Origin: CADCUY01 sp964242735
GTDB lineage: Bacteria > Actinomycetota > Actinomycetes > Actinomycetales > Quadrisphaeraceae
Assembly (NCBI GenBank): GCA_964242735.1
Contig: CAXTAK010000002.1
Coordinates: forward strand, 314,458-378,457
DNA: 64,000 nucleotides
Direction: 5' to 3'
Numbering within the stretch: the first letter of the stretch is position 1; every line of letters begins with the position of its first letter. Positions 55,828 to 63,753 of this stretch are shown one piece after another. A program made the translations under genes and the position numbers. The notes under the pieces were generated by a model. The model was not told the DNA's origin. It did no database searches and saw only the letters and a program-made list of their open reading frames with translations.

Positions 55828-57254
55828 CGCCCGGCCTCGCGGCGCCGCCGCTTGTCGACGTACATCGCCGCGTCCGCTGCGGCGAGCGCCTCGGTGACCC
55901 GGCCCCCTGGCGGGCACTGCGCCACGCCCACTGAGACGTGCACGGTCAGCCCGGCGGGGGTGGTGGTGCCGTCGACCGAGCGCAGGCGGGCGGTGAGGGC
56001 CCCGGTGTCCGTGGCGCGCGGGACCAGGACGGCGAACTCGTCGCCCCCGACCCGGGCGACGACGTCGCTGCCCCCGCGCAGGACCTTCCGCAGGGCCCGC
56101 GCGCAGGTCTGCAGCAGGGTGTCTCCGGCCTGGTGCCCGTGGGTGTCGTTGACCCGCTTCAGCCCGTCGAGGTCGAGCAGGGCCACGGCGACCGGCACAC
56201 CGGCGTCGACGAGGGCCTGCGCGCGCTCGACCTCCTCGTCCCACCGGTGGCGGCTGCCGGCCTCGGTGAGCGCGTCCTGCCCGAGGCGCAGCCGGGTCGC
56301 GGTCAGCTGCTCCTCCACCTGGGTGCGCGCCAGCGCTACTGAGACGAGGGCGCCCGCGGCGCGCGCCACCTGGGTCATGAGCCGCTGGGCGAGGTCGTCG
56401 AAGGGCGCCGGCGTGCCCCCGACGGCGTCGGCGCGCGCGACGAGCACCCCGCTGCCACCGGCACCGCCGACGTCCAGGGGCACCAGAAGGTAGGAGGTGA
56501 TGCCCTGCGCCGGGGACAGCGGTGCGGGCAGGGGGGCGGTGGTCGCGTCCTGGCAGACCACCGCCGCCTCCCCCGGCGGCGGGACGGCCGACGCGGCGGC
56601 GTCGACGACCTCCTCCGGCTCCGCGTCGGAGGACCACCCGGAGGTCACCACGGCGCTGCGCCCCCGGTCGACCCACGCGGCGGCCACCTGGGCGCCCACG
56701 GCGGAGGCGGCGACGGCGGCGACCCGCTCCAGGGTCTGGGCCAGCGGCTGGTCGAGCGCCGCGGTGACCTCCTGCACCGCGTGCAGGACGTCGAGCTCCT
56801 CGGAGAGGAGCTGCGTGGGGGTCGCCGGCCCCAGCGCCCGGGAGCGGTCCAGCAGCACCAGGGACGCGCCGGCCAGCTCCGCGTCGGTGGCCGCCAGCAG
56901 CCGCTCGCTGCGCCCGGGGTGACCCCACACGGCGACGACGGGCGCTCCCTCGGTGGACAGGGCCAGCAGGGCGGCGGTGCCGGCGAGGAAGGGGCCCACC
57001 ACGCGGGTCGGCGAGGCCGACAGGACCCGCACGCTCGCCCCGGAGGCGACGGCCTGCATCAGCAGGGGCTCGCGCAGCTCGTCCTCCACGACGAGCCCGG
57101 CCCACCCGGCGCGCCGCCCGGTCCCGCCGACGTGCAACCACTCCCCGCGGCGCAGGCGGCGGAAGAGCAGCACGTCCTGCGCGCCGAGGGAGCGCGTGAG
57201 CTCCCCCGCGGCCGTGGGCTCCACGTCGCCGACCCCGCTGTCGAGCGCTGTCAC
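55824..57254 (-). CDS. Diguanylate cyclase (GAF-GGDEF)
   Basis: A 476-residue cytoplasmic enzyme predicted to make cyclic di-GMP. The N-terminal 160 residues resemble a GAF-like sensor. A second GAF-like domain spans about 165-310. The GGDEF domain has LLDLDGLKRVNDTHGH and the intact active site VGGDEF (403-407). The canonical RxxD inhibitory site five residues before it is not present. No TM helix is seen. It shares stop-start overlaps with the ABC transporter, so its product may tune that exporter. Confidence 0.9.
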   Translation of the reverse strand: MTALDSGVGDVEPTAAGELTRSLGAQDVLLFRRLRRGEWLHVGGTGRRAGWAGLVVEDELREPLLMQAVASGASVRVLSASPTRVVGPFLAGTAALLALSTEGAPVVAVWGHPGRSERLLAATDAELAGASLVLLDRSRALGPATPTQLLSEELDVLHAVQEVTAALDQPLAQTLERVAAVAASAVGAQVAAAWVDRGRSAVVTSGWSSDAEPEEVVDAAASAVPPPGEAAVVCQDATTAPLPAPLSPAQGITSYLLVPLDVGGAGGSGVLVARADAVGGTPAPFDDLAQRLMTQVARAAGALVSVALARTQVEEQLTATRLRLGQDALTEAGSRHRWDEEVERAQALVDAGVPVAVALLDLDGLKRVNDTHGHQAGDTLLQTCARALRKVLRGGSDVVARVGGDEFAVLVPRATDTGALTARLRSVDGTTTPAGLTVHVSVGVAQCPPGGRVTEALAAADAAMYVDKRRRREAGR

Positions 57255-57432
57255 CGGCGCCCGTCGCCCCCGCCCGAGGGGACCACGCGGCCCGCGGGGA
57301 CCAGATGACCCGGTGGGATGACGCCACCCGCACGAGCGGTGCGTCGCTGCGGTGCCACGACGGGACCGTATCCGGACGAAGCCGGCCGCGGCACGCGCCA
57401 GCGCTTCCGCGCGTCCGATCGCACCCGATCGC

Positions 57433-57438
57433 TACAGT
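57433..57438 (+). promoter_or_regulatory. -10 element of pncA (leaderless)
   Basis: TACAGT ends exactly 6 nt before ATG 57445, with no ribosome-binding site. The 190-nt gap to the divergent GGDEF gene shows nothing else clear. Confidence 0.6.
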
Positions 57439-57444
57439 CCGTGG

Positions 57445-58050
57445 ATGACCCAGCAGTACACCGCGAGCACCGCGCTGGTCGTCGTCGACATGCAGAACGA
57501 CTTCATCCTCCCCGGCGCCAGCCTGCTCGTGCCGGGCGGAGCGGAGGTGGTCGACGTCGTCAACGCCGAGGTGGAGGCCGCGGCCTCCGCGGGCGCGGTG
57601 GTGGTCTACACCCAGGACTGGCACCCGGAGCACACCCCCCACTTCGAGGTCGACGGCGGGCTGTGGCCCGTGCACTGCGTGGCGGGGACGCCGGGGGCGG
57701 ACCTGGTCGACGGGCTGCGGCTGGTGGCTGGTCCCTCCGGGGAGGTCCAGCGCATCCACAAGGGCACCGGCTCCGAGGACGGCTACTCCGGCTTCTCCGA
57801 GGTGGACCTCGTCAGCGGGGAGGCCGGCGCGACCGCCCTCGGGCCCCTCCTGGAGGACGCGGGGGTGCGCTCGGTCGTGGTCGTCGGCCTCGCCGGGGAC
57901 TACTGCGTGAGGGCCACCGCCGTGGACGGGGTGCGCGCCGGCTTCGCCGTCACGGTGCCCCTGGCGGCGACCCGGTTCATCGCGCTGTCCAGCGACGACG
58001 ACGTCCGTGCCCGCGAGGAGATGGCCGCGACGGGCGTGCGCCTGGTGTGA
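57445..58050 (+). CDS. pncA: Nicotinamidase / pyrazinamidase
   Basis: A 201-residue isochorismatase-fold enzyme converting nicotinamide to nicotinate for NAD salvage. The triad is D15 (VVVDMQNDF), K106 (RIHKGTG) and C154 (GDYCVRAT). The metal site TQDWHPEHTPHF supplies D58, H60 and H66. Length matches the family. It is followed 57 nt later by an NCS1 transporter, and both genes have their own leaderless promoters. Confidence 0.94.
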   Translation: MTQQYTASTALVVVDMQNDFILPGASLLVPGGAEVVDVVNAEVEAAASAGAVVVYTQDWHPEHTPHFEVDGGLWPVHCVAGTPGADLVDGLRLVAGPSGEVQRIHKGTGSEDGYSGFSEVDLVSGEAGATALGPLLEDAGVRSVVVVGLAGDYCVRATAVDGVRAGFAVTVPLAATRFIALSSDDDVRAREEMAATGVRLV

Positions 58051-58095
58051 GGGCCGCCTCCGCCGAGCGCCCCCCGGTTCGGTGGGCCCGCGGGC

Positions 58096-58101
58096 TACCG
58101 T
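58096..58101 (+). promoter_or_regulatory. -10 element of the NCS1 transporter gene (leaderless)
   Basis: TACCGT ends 6 nt before ATG 58108, and no ribosome-binding site is seen. Confidence 0.6.
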
Positions 58102-58107
58102 GAGCTC

Positions 58108-59622
58108 ATGAGCGCCGTGACCGGGCCGACGCGGGCGGGGTCCACGGCGCCCGGCTCCGGCGCGGCTCGCGCGGGCGTGGAGCTGAACGGCATCAACGTC
58201 GTCGCCGAGGGTGAGCGCCGGGGTCGCCCCAGCTCCCTGTTCTGGCCCTGGTTCGCCGCGAACGCCTCCGTGCTGGGCGTCGCCTACGGCGCCTTCGTGC
58301 TGGCGTTCGGCATCTCCTCGGGGCAGGCCGCGCTGGCCGCGACCCTCGGCACGGTGATCAGCTTCCTCCTGTGCGGCATCGTCGCGGTGGGCGGCAAGCG
58401 CGCGTCGGCGCCGACGATGGTGGTCAGCCGCGCGGCCTTCGGCGTCACCGGTGGCCGGTTGCCCGCCGCGCTGTCGTGGGTGCTGACCGTGGGGTGGGAG
58501 ACGGTCCTGGTCTCCCTGGCCACCCTCGCGACCGCCACGGTCCTCGACCGGCTCGGGGTCGGCGGGGGCACGGGCACCTCGGTGGTGGCCCTGGTCGTGG
58601 TCGCGGCCCTCGTCATCGGCGCCGGCATCCTCGGCTTCGACGCGATCATGCGCCTGCAGAAGGTCATCACGGTGGTCACCGCCGCGCTCACGGTGGTCTA
58701 CGTCGTCCTCGCCGCACCCTCGATCGACCTGGCCGCCGTCGCCGCGGTGCCGCCCGGCTCGGGGCAGGCGGTGCTCGGCGCCCTGGTGTTCGCGCTGACG
58801 GGCTTCGGGCTGGGGTGGGTGAACGCGGCCGGCGACTACTCCCGCTACCTGCCCCGGTCGAGCTCCAGCGCAGCGGTCGTGGGGTGGACGACGCTGGGCG
58901 GCGCGCTCGCGCCGGTGGTGCTCGTGCTCTTCGGGCTGCTGCTGGTGGGCTCCTCCGCCGGGCTCGGCGAGGCGGTGGGCGCCGACCCCGTCGGGGCGCT
59001 CGCCGGGGTCCTGCCGACGTGGTTCCTCGTGCCGTTCGTCGTGGTCGTCGTCCTCTCCCTCGTCGGCGGCGCCGTCCTGGACATCTACTCCTCGGGTCTG
59101 GCCCTGCTCAGCGCGGGGCTGCCGGCGCCGCGGTGGGTCGCCGCCGCGATCGACGGGGCGCTGATGGTGGCGGGCACGGTGTACGTCGTGTTCGTCGCGG
59201 AGACCTTCTTCCTGCCCTTCCAGGGCTTCCTCATCACCCTCGGGGTACCCATCGCGGCGTGGTGCGGCATCGCCGTCGCCGACCTGGCGCTGCGCCGCCG
59301 CGACTACGTCGACACCGAGCTGTTCGACGCCCGGGGTCGCTACGGGGCGGTCAACCCGGTGAGCGTGGGGCTCCTGGTCGTCGGGACGGTCCTCGGTTGG
59401 GGGTTGGTGACCAACGGGTACGCCGGGTGGCTGGGCTGGCAGGGGTACCTGCTGGGCCCGGTGGGCCTCGGTGGGCGCGGGGGGGCGTGGGCGTACGCCA
59501 ACCTCGGGGTGCTCGTCGCGCTGGTGGTGCCGCTGGTGGGGCACCTGGTGCTCGGACGCCGCGCCGTGCGCGCCCAGGAGTCGCAGCCGGCACCGGCCAC
59601 GGGGGCGGAGCGCAGCGTGTGA
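58108..59622 (+). CDS. NCS1-family nucleobase/vitamin permease
   Basis: A 504-residue protein with about 12 TM helices. GRPSSLFWPWFAANASVLGVAYG near helix 1 and FALTGFGLGWVNAAGDYSRYLPR before helix 7 are characteristic of cytosine/purine permeases of the NCS1 group (CodB-like). The substrate cannot be read from sequence. Its place after pncA raises nicotinamide or nicotinate as candidates beside purines and cytosine. No deaminase is adjacent, which weakens a cytosine role. Confidence 0.88.
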   Translation: MSAVTGPTRAGSTAPGSGAARAGVELNGINVVAEGERRGRPSSLFWPWFAANASVLGVAYGAFVLAFGISSGQAALAATLGTVISFLLCGIVAVGGKRASAPTMVVSRAAFGVTGGRLPAALSWVLTVGWETVLVSLATLATATVLDRLGVGGGTGTSVVALVVVAALVIGAGILGFDAIMRLQKVITVVTAALTVVYVVLAAPSIDLAAVAAVPPGSGQAVLGALVFALTGFGLGWVNAAGDYSRYLPRSSSSAAVVGWTTLGGALAPVVLVLFGLLLVGSSAGLGEAVGADPVGALAGVLPTWFLVPFVVVVVLSLVGGAVLDIYSSGLALLSAGLPAPRWVAAAIDGALMVAGTVYVVFVAETFFLPFQGFLITLGVPIAAWCGIAVADLALRRRDYVDTELFDARGRYGAVNPVSVGLLVVGTVLGWGLVTNGYAGWLGWQGYLLGPVGLGGRGGAWAYANLGVLVALVVPLVGHLVLGRRAVRAQESQPAPATGAERSV

Positions 59623-59677
59623 GCCGGCACCGGCAGTGTCCACAGGGCCACAGCACGTCCACCTCGCAGGGAGCGCC

Positions 59678-59950
59678 ATGACCGATCTGCCCGACGTCCA
59701 GCCTGACAGCGCCGCAGCCGACGGCTCGGGACCCCACGGCTCGGAACCCCGTGGCGAGGGCGCTGGAGGCGTCACCGCCGCAGCGGACGCCACCGACGTG
59801 GCGGCGGAGAACCGGCGCAGGATGCGTGAGGCGCTGGACCGCAAGCGGGGCGTCGCCCACCCCGACGACACCGCGCAGGGCGGCCCGGGGGCGCACGGCC
59901 CGGCCCCGGGCAGCGCCAAGCGCGACTTCAGCCGTCGCCGGTCCGGCTAG
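59678..59950 (+). CDS. DUF5302 small protein
   Basis: A 90-residue charged, probably disordered protein. ENRRRMREALDRKRG and the final SAKRDFSRRRSG are the conserved parts. Function unknown. ATG follows AGGGAG. Its TAG stop and the TAG stop of the convergent TIGR02611 gene share a CTAG, so the two coding regions overlap by 4 bases. Confidence 0.8.
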   Translation: MTDLPDVQPDSAAADGSGPHGSEPRGEGAGGVTAAADATDVAAENRRRMREALDRKRGVAHPDDTAQGGPGAHGPAPGSAKRDFSRRRSG

Positions 59951-60456
59951 CGGTCCACCGGCTCCTGCAGGACCGAGCCCGACAGGCCCGTCGCCGGCGC
60001 ACCGCCCCGCTCCCGCAGGGCGCGGCGCGCGTCGGCGACGTCGCTGATCCCCCCGCGAGCGCGGGCGTAGACGACGAGCCCGACGAGGAAGAGGCCGCTG
60101 GCGATGACCGACCACGCGATGAGGCCGTTGAGGTAGGGGTCGACCACGGGTACCCGCACCTCGCTCAGGTGGGCGACCCCGACGGCCGCGGGCACCAGCC
60201 CGCACACCACGGCGAAGGCCGTGCGCCACGGGCTGCGCACGATCTCGTCCACACCCTGCTCGGCCTTCCGCCGGGCGTAGCGCAGCGGACCCCGCGCCCA
60301 GACGAACTGCGTCGCGAGGATGCCCAGACCGGCAGCCACGAGCAGGAACCCCGGGCCGGGCAGCACGAGCAGCGCCACCCCCACCAGCGTCACCGCTGAC
60401 CCCACGACCGCGGCGAACAGCTGCTTGAGCCGCGACGGCCCGGTCCCCCCGGTCAC
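59947..60456 (-). CDS. TIGR02611-type small membrane protein
   Basis: A 169-residue protein with three to four TM segments. VGSAVTLVGVALLVLPGPGFLLVAAGLGILATQFVWA holds the PGPG turn that marks the family, followed by a basic segment and two more hydrophobic stretches. Function unknown. GTG 60456 lies 6 nt after GACAGT. A GTG at 60474 would add six residues. It is divergent from nothing and precedes no operon partner. Confidence 0.82.
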   Translation of the reverse strand: MTGGTGPSRLKQLFAAVVGSAVTLVGVALLVLPGPGFLLVAAGLGILATQFVWARGPLRYARRKAEQGVDEIVRSPWRTAFAVVCGLVPAAVGVAHLSEVRVPVVDPYLNGLIAWSVIASGLFLVGLVVYARARGGISDVADARRALRERGGAPATGLSGSVLQEPVDR

Positions 60457-60462
60457 GGGACC

Positions 60463-60468
60463 ACTGTC
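60463..60468 (-). promoter_or_regulatory. Putative -10 element of the TIGR02611-type gene
   Basis: GACAGT on the minus strand, one base from TANNNT, ends 6 nt before GTG 60456. Confidence 0.4.
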
Positions 60469-60487
60469 CGGCACCGCGCGGGGCGGC

Positions 60488-61501
60488 TCACCCCCGGGTC
60501 CCCGCCGGGGCGGCCCAGGCGAGGTCGGCCACCACCGGGGAGTGCGCGCTGCGCCCGGCGTCCCCCTCGGCGGTGGCCACCGCGCGCAGCCCCCGGGTGA
60601 GCACCACGTCGATCCTGGCCAGCCCGGGGGCCGGCGCACGCGTGAGCCCGGGGCCGGCGCCGACCTCGCGGTGGGCGTCGGTCAGACCCGCGCGCAGCAG
60701 CACCTGCACCGGCTGGTTGAGCTCGGCGGAGTTCATGTCACCGGCGACCACCACCGGCACGTACGGGGTGAGGGAGCGCACCACCTCGGCCAGTCGGCGC
60801 GCTTCCGCGACCCTGACCCGGGCGGCGTCGCCGGTACCACCGGCAGGGTTGGACCGCGCCTCCTCGGCCGTGCAGCTGATGCACGGGGAGGCCAGGTGCA
60901 TCGACACCACGCGCAGGGCCCGCCCGTCGACGTCCAGGGTCACCACGGCAGTCGGGCGGGACCCCTCCGGCAGGCCGGTGACCTGCTCGACCGCGGTGAT
61001 GGGGTGGCGGGAGAGCACCGCCGTCCCGCCCCCCGCCGTCGCCGCGTCGATGACGGGGGCGAACCACTGGTGGGGGTGGCTGGGCAGCTGCTGGGCGAGG
61101 TCGTCGCGCACCTCGGGGCGCACCTCCTGCAGCAGCAGCACGTCGGGGTCGCTCTCGCCGACGAGCGCGCCCACGTGGTCGACGACGAGGTACGGCTCCA
61201 TGTTGTAGGTCACCACCCGCAGCTCGGGCGGCCCGGCGTCCGGGCGGGGCAACGGGGGCCCGTGCACGGCCAGCCACACCAGGGCCGGGACGGCGAGCGC
61301 CGCGCAGGTGCGCCAGCGCCGCAGGAGCAGGGCCAGCGCGGCGAGCGCGGGGGCGGGCAGCAGCCACCAGAAGGAGACCAGTCCCGCGGCGTAGGTGGCG
61401 ACCGTGCGGTCGCGCACCACCAGCACCGTGAGCAGCAGCAGCGTGGCGACCACCCCGTAGGCGCCCGCCGCCACGGCGAACGGGCGGGCGACGCGGTGCA
61501 C
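60488..61501 (-). CDS. Membrane-anchored endonuclease/exonuclease/phosphatase protein
   Basis: A 337-residue protein. Three N-terminal TM helices (to about residue 80) place the EEP domain outside the membrane. That domain starts LRVVTYNMEPY and has DVLLLQEVRPEV (Glu), HLASPC (His), VVVAGDMNSAELN (Asp/Asn) and RIDVVL followed by a C-terminal HSPVVADL (His). The full metal-dependent catalytic set is present. It could be a nuclease or lipid phosphodiesterase. The GTG start and the GTG of the nuclease gene on the other strand are only 34 nt apart. Confidence 0.85.
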   Translation of the reverse strand: MHRVARPFAVAAGAYGVVATLLLLTVLVVRDRTVATYAAGLVSFWWLLPAPALAALALLLRRWRTCAALAVPALVWLAVHGPPLPRPDAGPPELRVVTYNMEPYLVVDHVGALVGESDPDVLLLQEVRPEVRDDLAQQLPSHPHQWFAPVIDAATAGGGTAVLSRHPITAVEQVTGLPEGSRPTAVVTLDVDGRALRVVSMHLASPCISCTAEEARSNPAGGTGDAARVRVAEARRLAEVVRSLTPYVPVVVAGDMNSAELNQPVQVLLRAGLTDAHREVGAGPGLTRAPAPGLARIDVVLTRGLRAVATAEGDAGRSAHSPVVADLAWAAPAGTRG

Positions 61502-61507
61502 GTGTCG

Positions 61508-61513
61508 ATCCTG
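61508..61513 (-). promoter_or_regulatory. Putative -10 element of the EEP gene
   Basis: CAGGAT on the minus strand, one base from TANNNT, ends 6 nt before GTG 61501. Confidence 0.35.
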
Positions 61514-61535
61514 CCCGACGGGGCACTGGCCCGAG

Positions 61536-62572
61536 GTGACCACGAGCGAGCTCCCCGACGGCACCGGCAGCACAGAGGGCACCGGCGGCACNNNNNNNNN
61601 NNNNNNNNNNNNNNNNNNNNNNNNNNNNNNNNNNNNNNNNNNNNNNNNNNNNNNNNNNNNNNNNNNNNNNNNNNNNNNNNNNNNNNNNNNNGCACAGAGG
61701 GCACCGGCGGCACCGGCGGCACGGCCCTCGGCTACGACACCGGCTTCCTCGGCGTCGAGGTGCCGCTGCCGACGCTGGCGGGCACCGAGACCGTGGACCT
61801 GGCGTACACGCACTTCACCGTGGTCCTGCGCCCGGACCGTCGCCTGGCCGCGGCCACCGCCGTGAACGTCGACGGAGCCGCGCTCCGCGACCTCGAGCGG
61901 GGCGACGACTGGCACCTGGACCCGCGGGTGCCACCGGAGGCCCAGGTCGGTCCGGAGCTGTACGACGACAACGACGTCGACCGGGGTCACCTGGTGCGCC
62001 GGCGCGACCCGGTGTGGGGCGCGGACGCGGTCGCCCAGCAGGCCAACTACGACACCTTCAGCTACACCAACGCCGCCCCCCAGGCCGCGGCGTTCAACCA
62101 GGACGAGGAGCTGTGGCTGGGCCTGGAGCAGTACCTGCTCACCAGCGCCGCCACCTACCAGCGGCGCCTCGTCGTCCTCACCGGCCCCGTCCTGGACCCG
62201 GGGGACCCGACGTACCGGGGCGTGCAGATCCCCCTGCGGTTCTGGAAGGTGGCCGCCTTCACCACCGGCGGGGAGCTGGCGTCGACCGCGTACGTGCTCG
62301 ACCAGAGCCCGCTGATCGACGACGCCACGACCTCCGGGGTCACCGCCGGGGACCCCGCGGTGGACCAGGCGCCGCCGCTGGGGCCGTACCGCACGTTCCA
62401 GGTGCCCGTCTCCGACGTCGTCGCCCTCACCGGGCTCGACCTCGGGCCGCTGCCGGCGGTGGACCGGTACGTCGTCCCCACCGGCGCGACCGGGACGAGT
62501 CAGGGAGGTGGCGCCGGCGCGCAGGGGTGGCGCCGGTTGCGCTCGCACGCGGACGTCGTGCGGGGGGCGTGA
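61536..62572 (+). CDS. DNA/RNA non-specific endonuclease, interrupted by an assembly gap
   Basis: A NUC-superfamily nuclease. The core after the gap has DRGHLVRRRDPVWG, whose DRGH holds the catalytic His, then QANYDTFSYTNAAPQ (the metal-binding Asn region), RFWKVAAF and a normal C-terminus. The GTG 61536 start leads into a Thr/Gly-rich repeat, TEGTGGT, that runs into the gap on both sides. No signal peptide or TM is visible in the part present, so secretion is uncertain. The reading frame across the N-run cannot be verified. The protein is divergent from the EEP gene. Confidence 0.7.
61592..61691. other. Assembly gap of 100 N
   Basis: Exactly 100 Ns, the usual placeholder for a gap of unknown size. 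Both edges carry the same GCACAGAGGGCACCGGCGGC-type repeat, so the break lies in an unresolved tandem repeat. Confidence 0.98.
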
Positions 62573-62590
62573 GCGACGGCGCCTCCACCG

Positions 62591-63610
62591 TCAGCCCAGC
62601 CAGCGTCGCCACCGCGGTGGCTCCGGCACCGCGTCACCGCCCTTCGCGTGGGCGCCCTCGGCGATGTCGTCGGCCGCGAGCGTGGACACGTCGACGCGGT
62701 CGAGGGCGTCGAGGCTCCCGTGCCCGTCACGGGTCAGCCGCAGCGCCTGGCGGTTGAGCGCCTGCTCGAACAGCGTGCGGGCGAAGCGCGCGTTCCCGGA
62801 GGCCTCGCCGGGGCGGACGCCGCCGAGGACGCGACGGAGCGTCTCCTCGGCGCCGGGCTCCAGCGCGTACTCGTGCTGTGCCGCGATGTTGGCGAAGATC
62901 TCCTGGAGCTCGTCGGTCGAGTAGTCGGGGAAGCTGATCTCGCGCGCGAACCGGGAGCGCAGGCCCGGGTTGGAGAGGAGGAACGCCTCCATCAGCCGCG
63001 GGTAGCCGGCCACGATCACCACCAGGCGATGGCGGTGGTCCTCCATCCGCTTGAGCAGCACCTCGACCGCCTCGGGGCCGAAGTCGGGGCGGCCGTCGCC
63101 CTCCGGTGTCAGCGAGTAGGCCTCGTCGATGAACAGGACGCCGTCGAGGGCGCGCCGGATCACCCGGTCGGTCTTGACCGCTGTCGCACCGACGTACTGC
63201 CCGACCAGGCCGGCACGGTCGACCTCGACCAGGTGACCCTTCTGGAGCAGACCCACCGACCGGTACATCTCGGCCAGCAGTCGCGCCACCGTGGTCTTGC
63301 CCGTGCCCGGGTTCCCCAGGAACACCAGGTGCTGCGACGTCGCGACCTCGGGCAGGCCGTGCGCCTTGCGGAGCGCCTGGACCTGGAGGAAGGCGACCAG
63401 CGCCTGCACCTGCTCCTTCACCGTCTGGAGCCCGACCAGCCCGTCGAGCTCCGCCTGCAGCTCCGGGAGCGAACGGGTCGGCCCGGGGCGCCCGCCGAAG
63501 AGATCACCCACCAGGTCGTCCACGCCCTCGAGACCCGGGCGCCGGACCTGGTCGCGCAGCCGGCCGACGATCCGGCGCGGGACGTGGAGGAGATCACGTC
63601 GGGCAGCCAT
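62591..63610 (-). CDS. AAA ATPase of the CbbX/SpoVK type
   Basis: A 339-residue AAA+ protein. LDGLVGLQTVKEQVQAL opens the module. Walker A is GNPGTGKTTVARL (99-106 core), Walker B is GVLFIDEAYSL, and sensor regions include VIVAGYPRLMEAFLLSNPGLRSRF (pore and arginine-finger area). Members remodel other proteins; the client here is unknown. ATG 63610 follows TAGGCT by 6 nt. It is convergent with the nuclease gene and near ssrA, but the hairpin at 63692 separates it from ssrA. Confidence 0.92.
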   Translation of the reverse strand: MAARRDLLHVPRRIVGRLRDQVRRPGLEGVDDLVGDLFGGRPGPTRSLPELQAELDGLVGLQTVKEQVQALVAFLQVQALRKAHGLPEVATSQHLVFLGNPGTGKTTVARLLAEMYRSVGLLQKGHLVEVDRAGLVGQYVGATAVKTDRVIRRALDGVLFIDEAYSLTPEGDGRPDFGPEAVEVLLKRMEDHRHRLVVIVAGYPRLMEAFLLSNPGLRSRFAREISFPDYSTDELQEIFANIAAQHEYALEPGAEETLRRVLGGVRPGEASGNARFARTLFEQALNRQALRLTRDGHGSLDALDRVDVSTLAADDIAEGAHAKGGDAVPEPPRWRRWLG

Positions 63611-63616
63611 GCCGGG

Positions 63617-63622
63617 AGCCTA
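63617..63622 (-). promoter_or_regulatory. -10 element of the CbbX-type gene (leaderless)
   Basis: TAGGCT on the minus strand ends exactly 6 nt before ATG 63610, and no ribosome-binding site is present. Confidence 0.6.
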
Positions 63623-63691
63623 GGCGGCCCCCGGACGGTCGGCCCGGCGCGCGAGCGGGTGCGTCTGGCCCCCGGGCCGACGCGCCCGCTG

Positions 63692-63737
63692 ACGCACGCG
63701 AGGCGGCACCCCGGTCGGGGTACCGCCTCGCGTGCGT
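63692..63737 (-). terminator. Strong hairpin downstream of ssrA
   Basis: A 15-bp perfect stem (ACGCACGCGAGGCGG with its complement) extends inward, after one mismatch, by a further ACCCC/GGGGT, giving about 20 pairs. It begins 17 nt beyond the ssrA end. Confidence 0.8.
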
Positions 63738-63753
63738 GGTGCTCACAGGTCCG

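Noticed and set aside
55827..59919. Very long minus-strand frame beyond the ABC ATPase
   Set aside because: Composition is low-complexity, and it runs antisense to pncA and the NCS1 gene and through the GGDEF gene. Only 55000-55827 is real.
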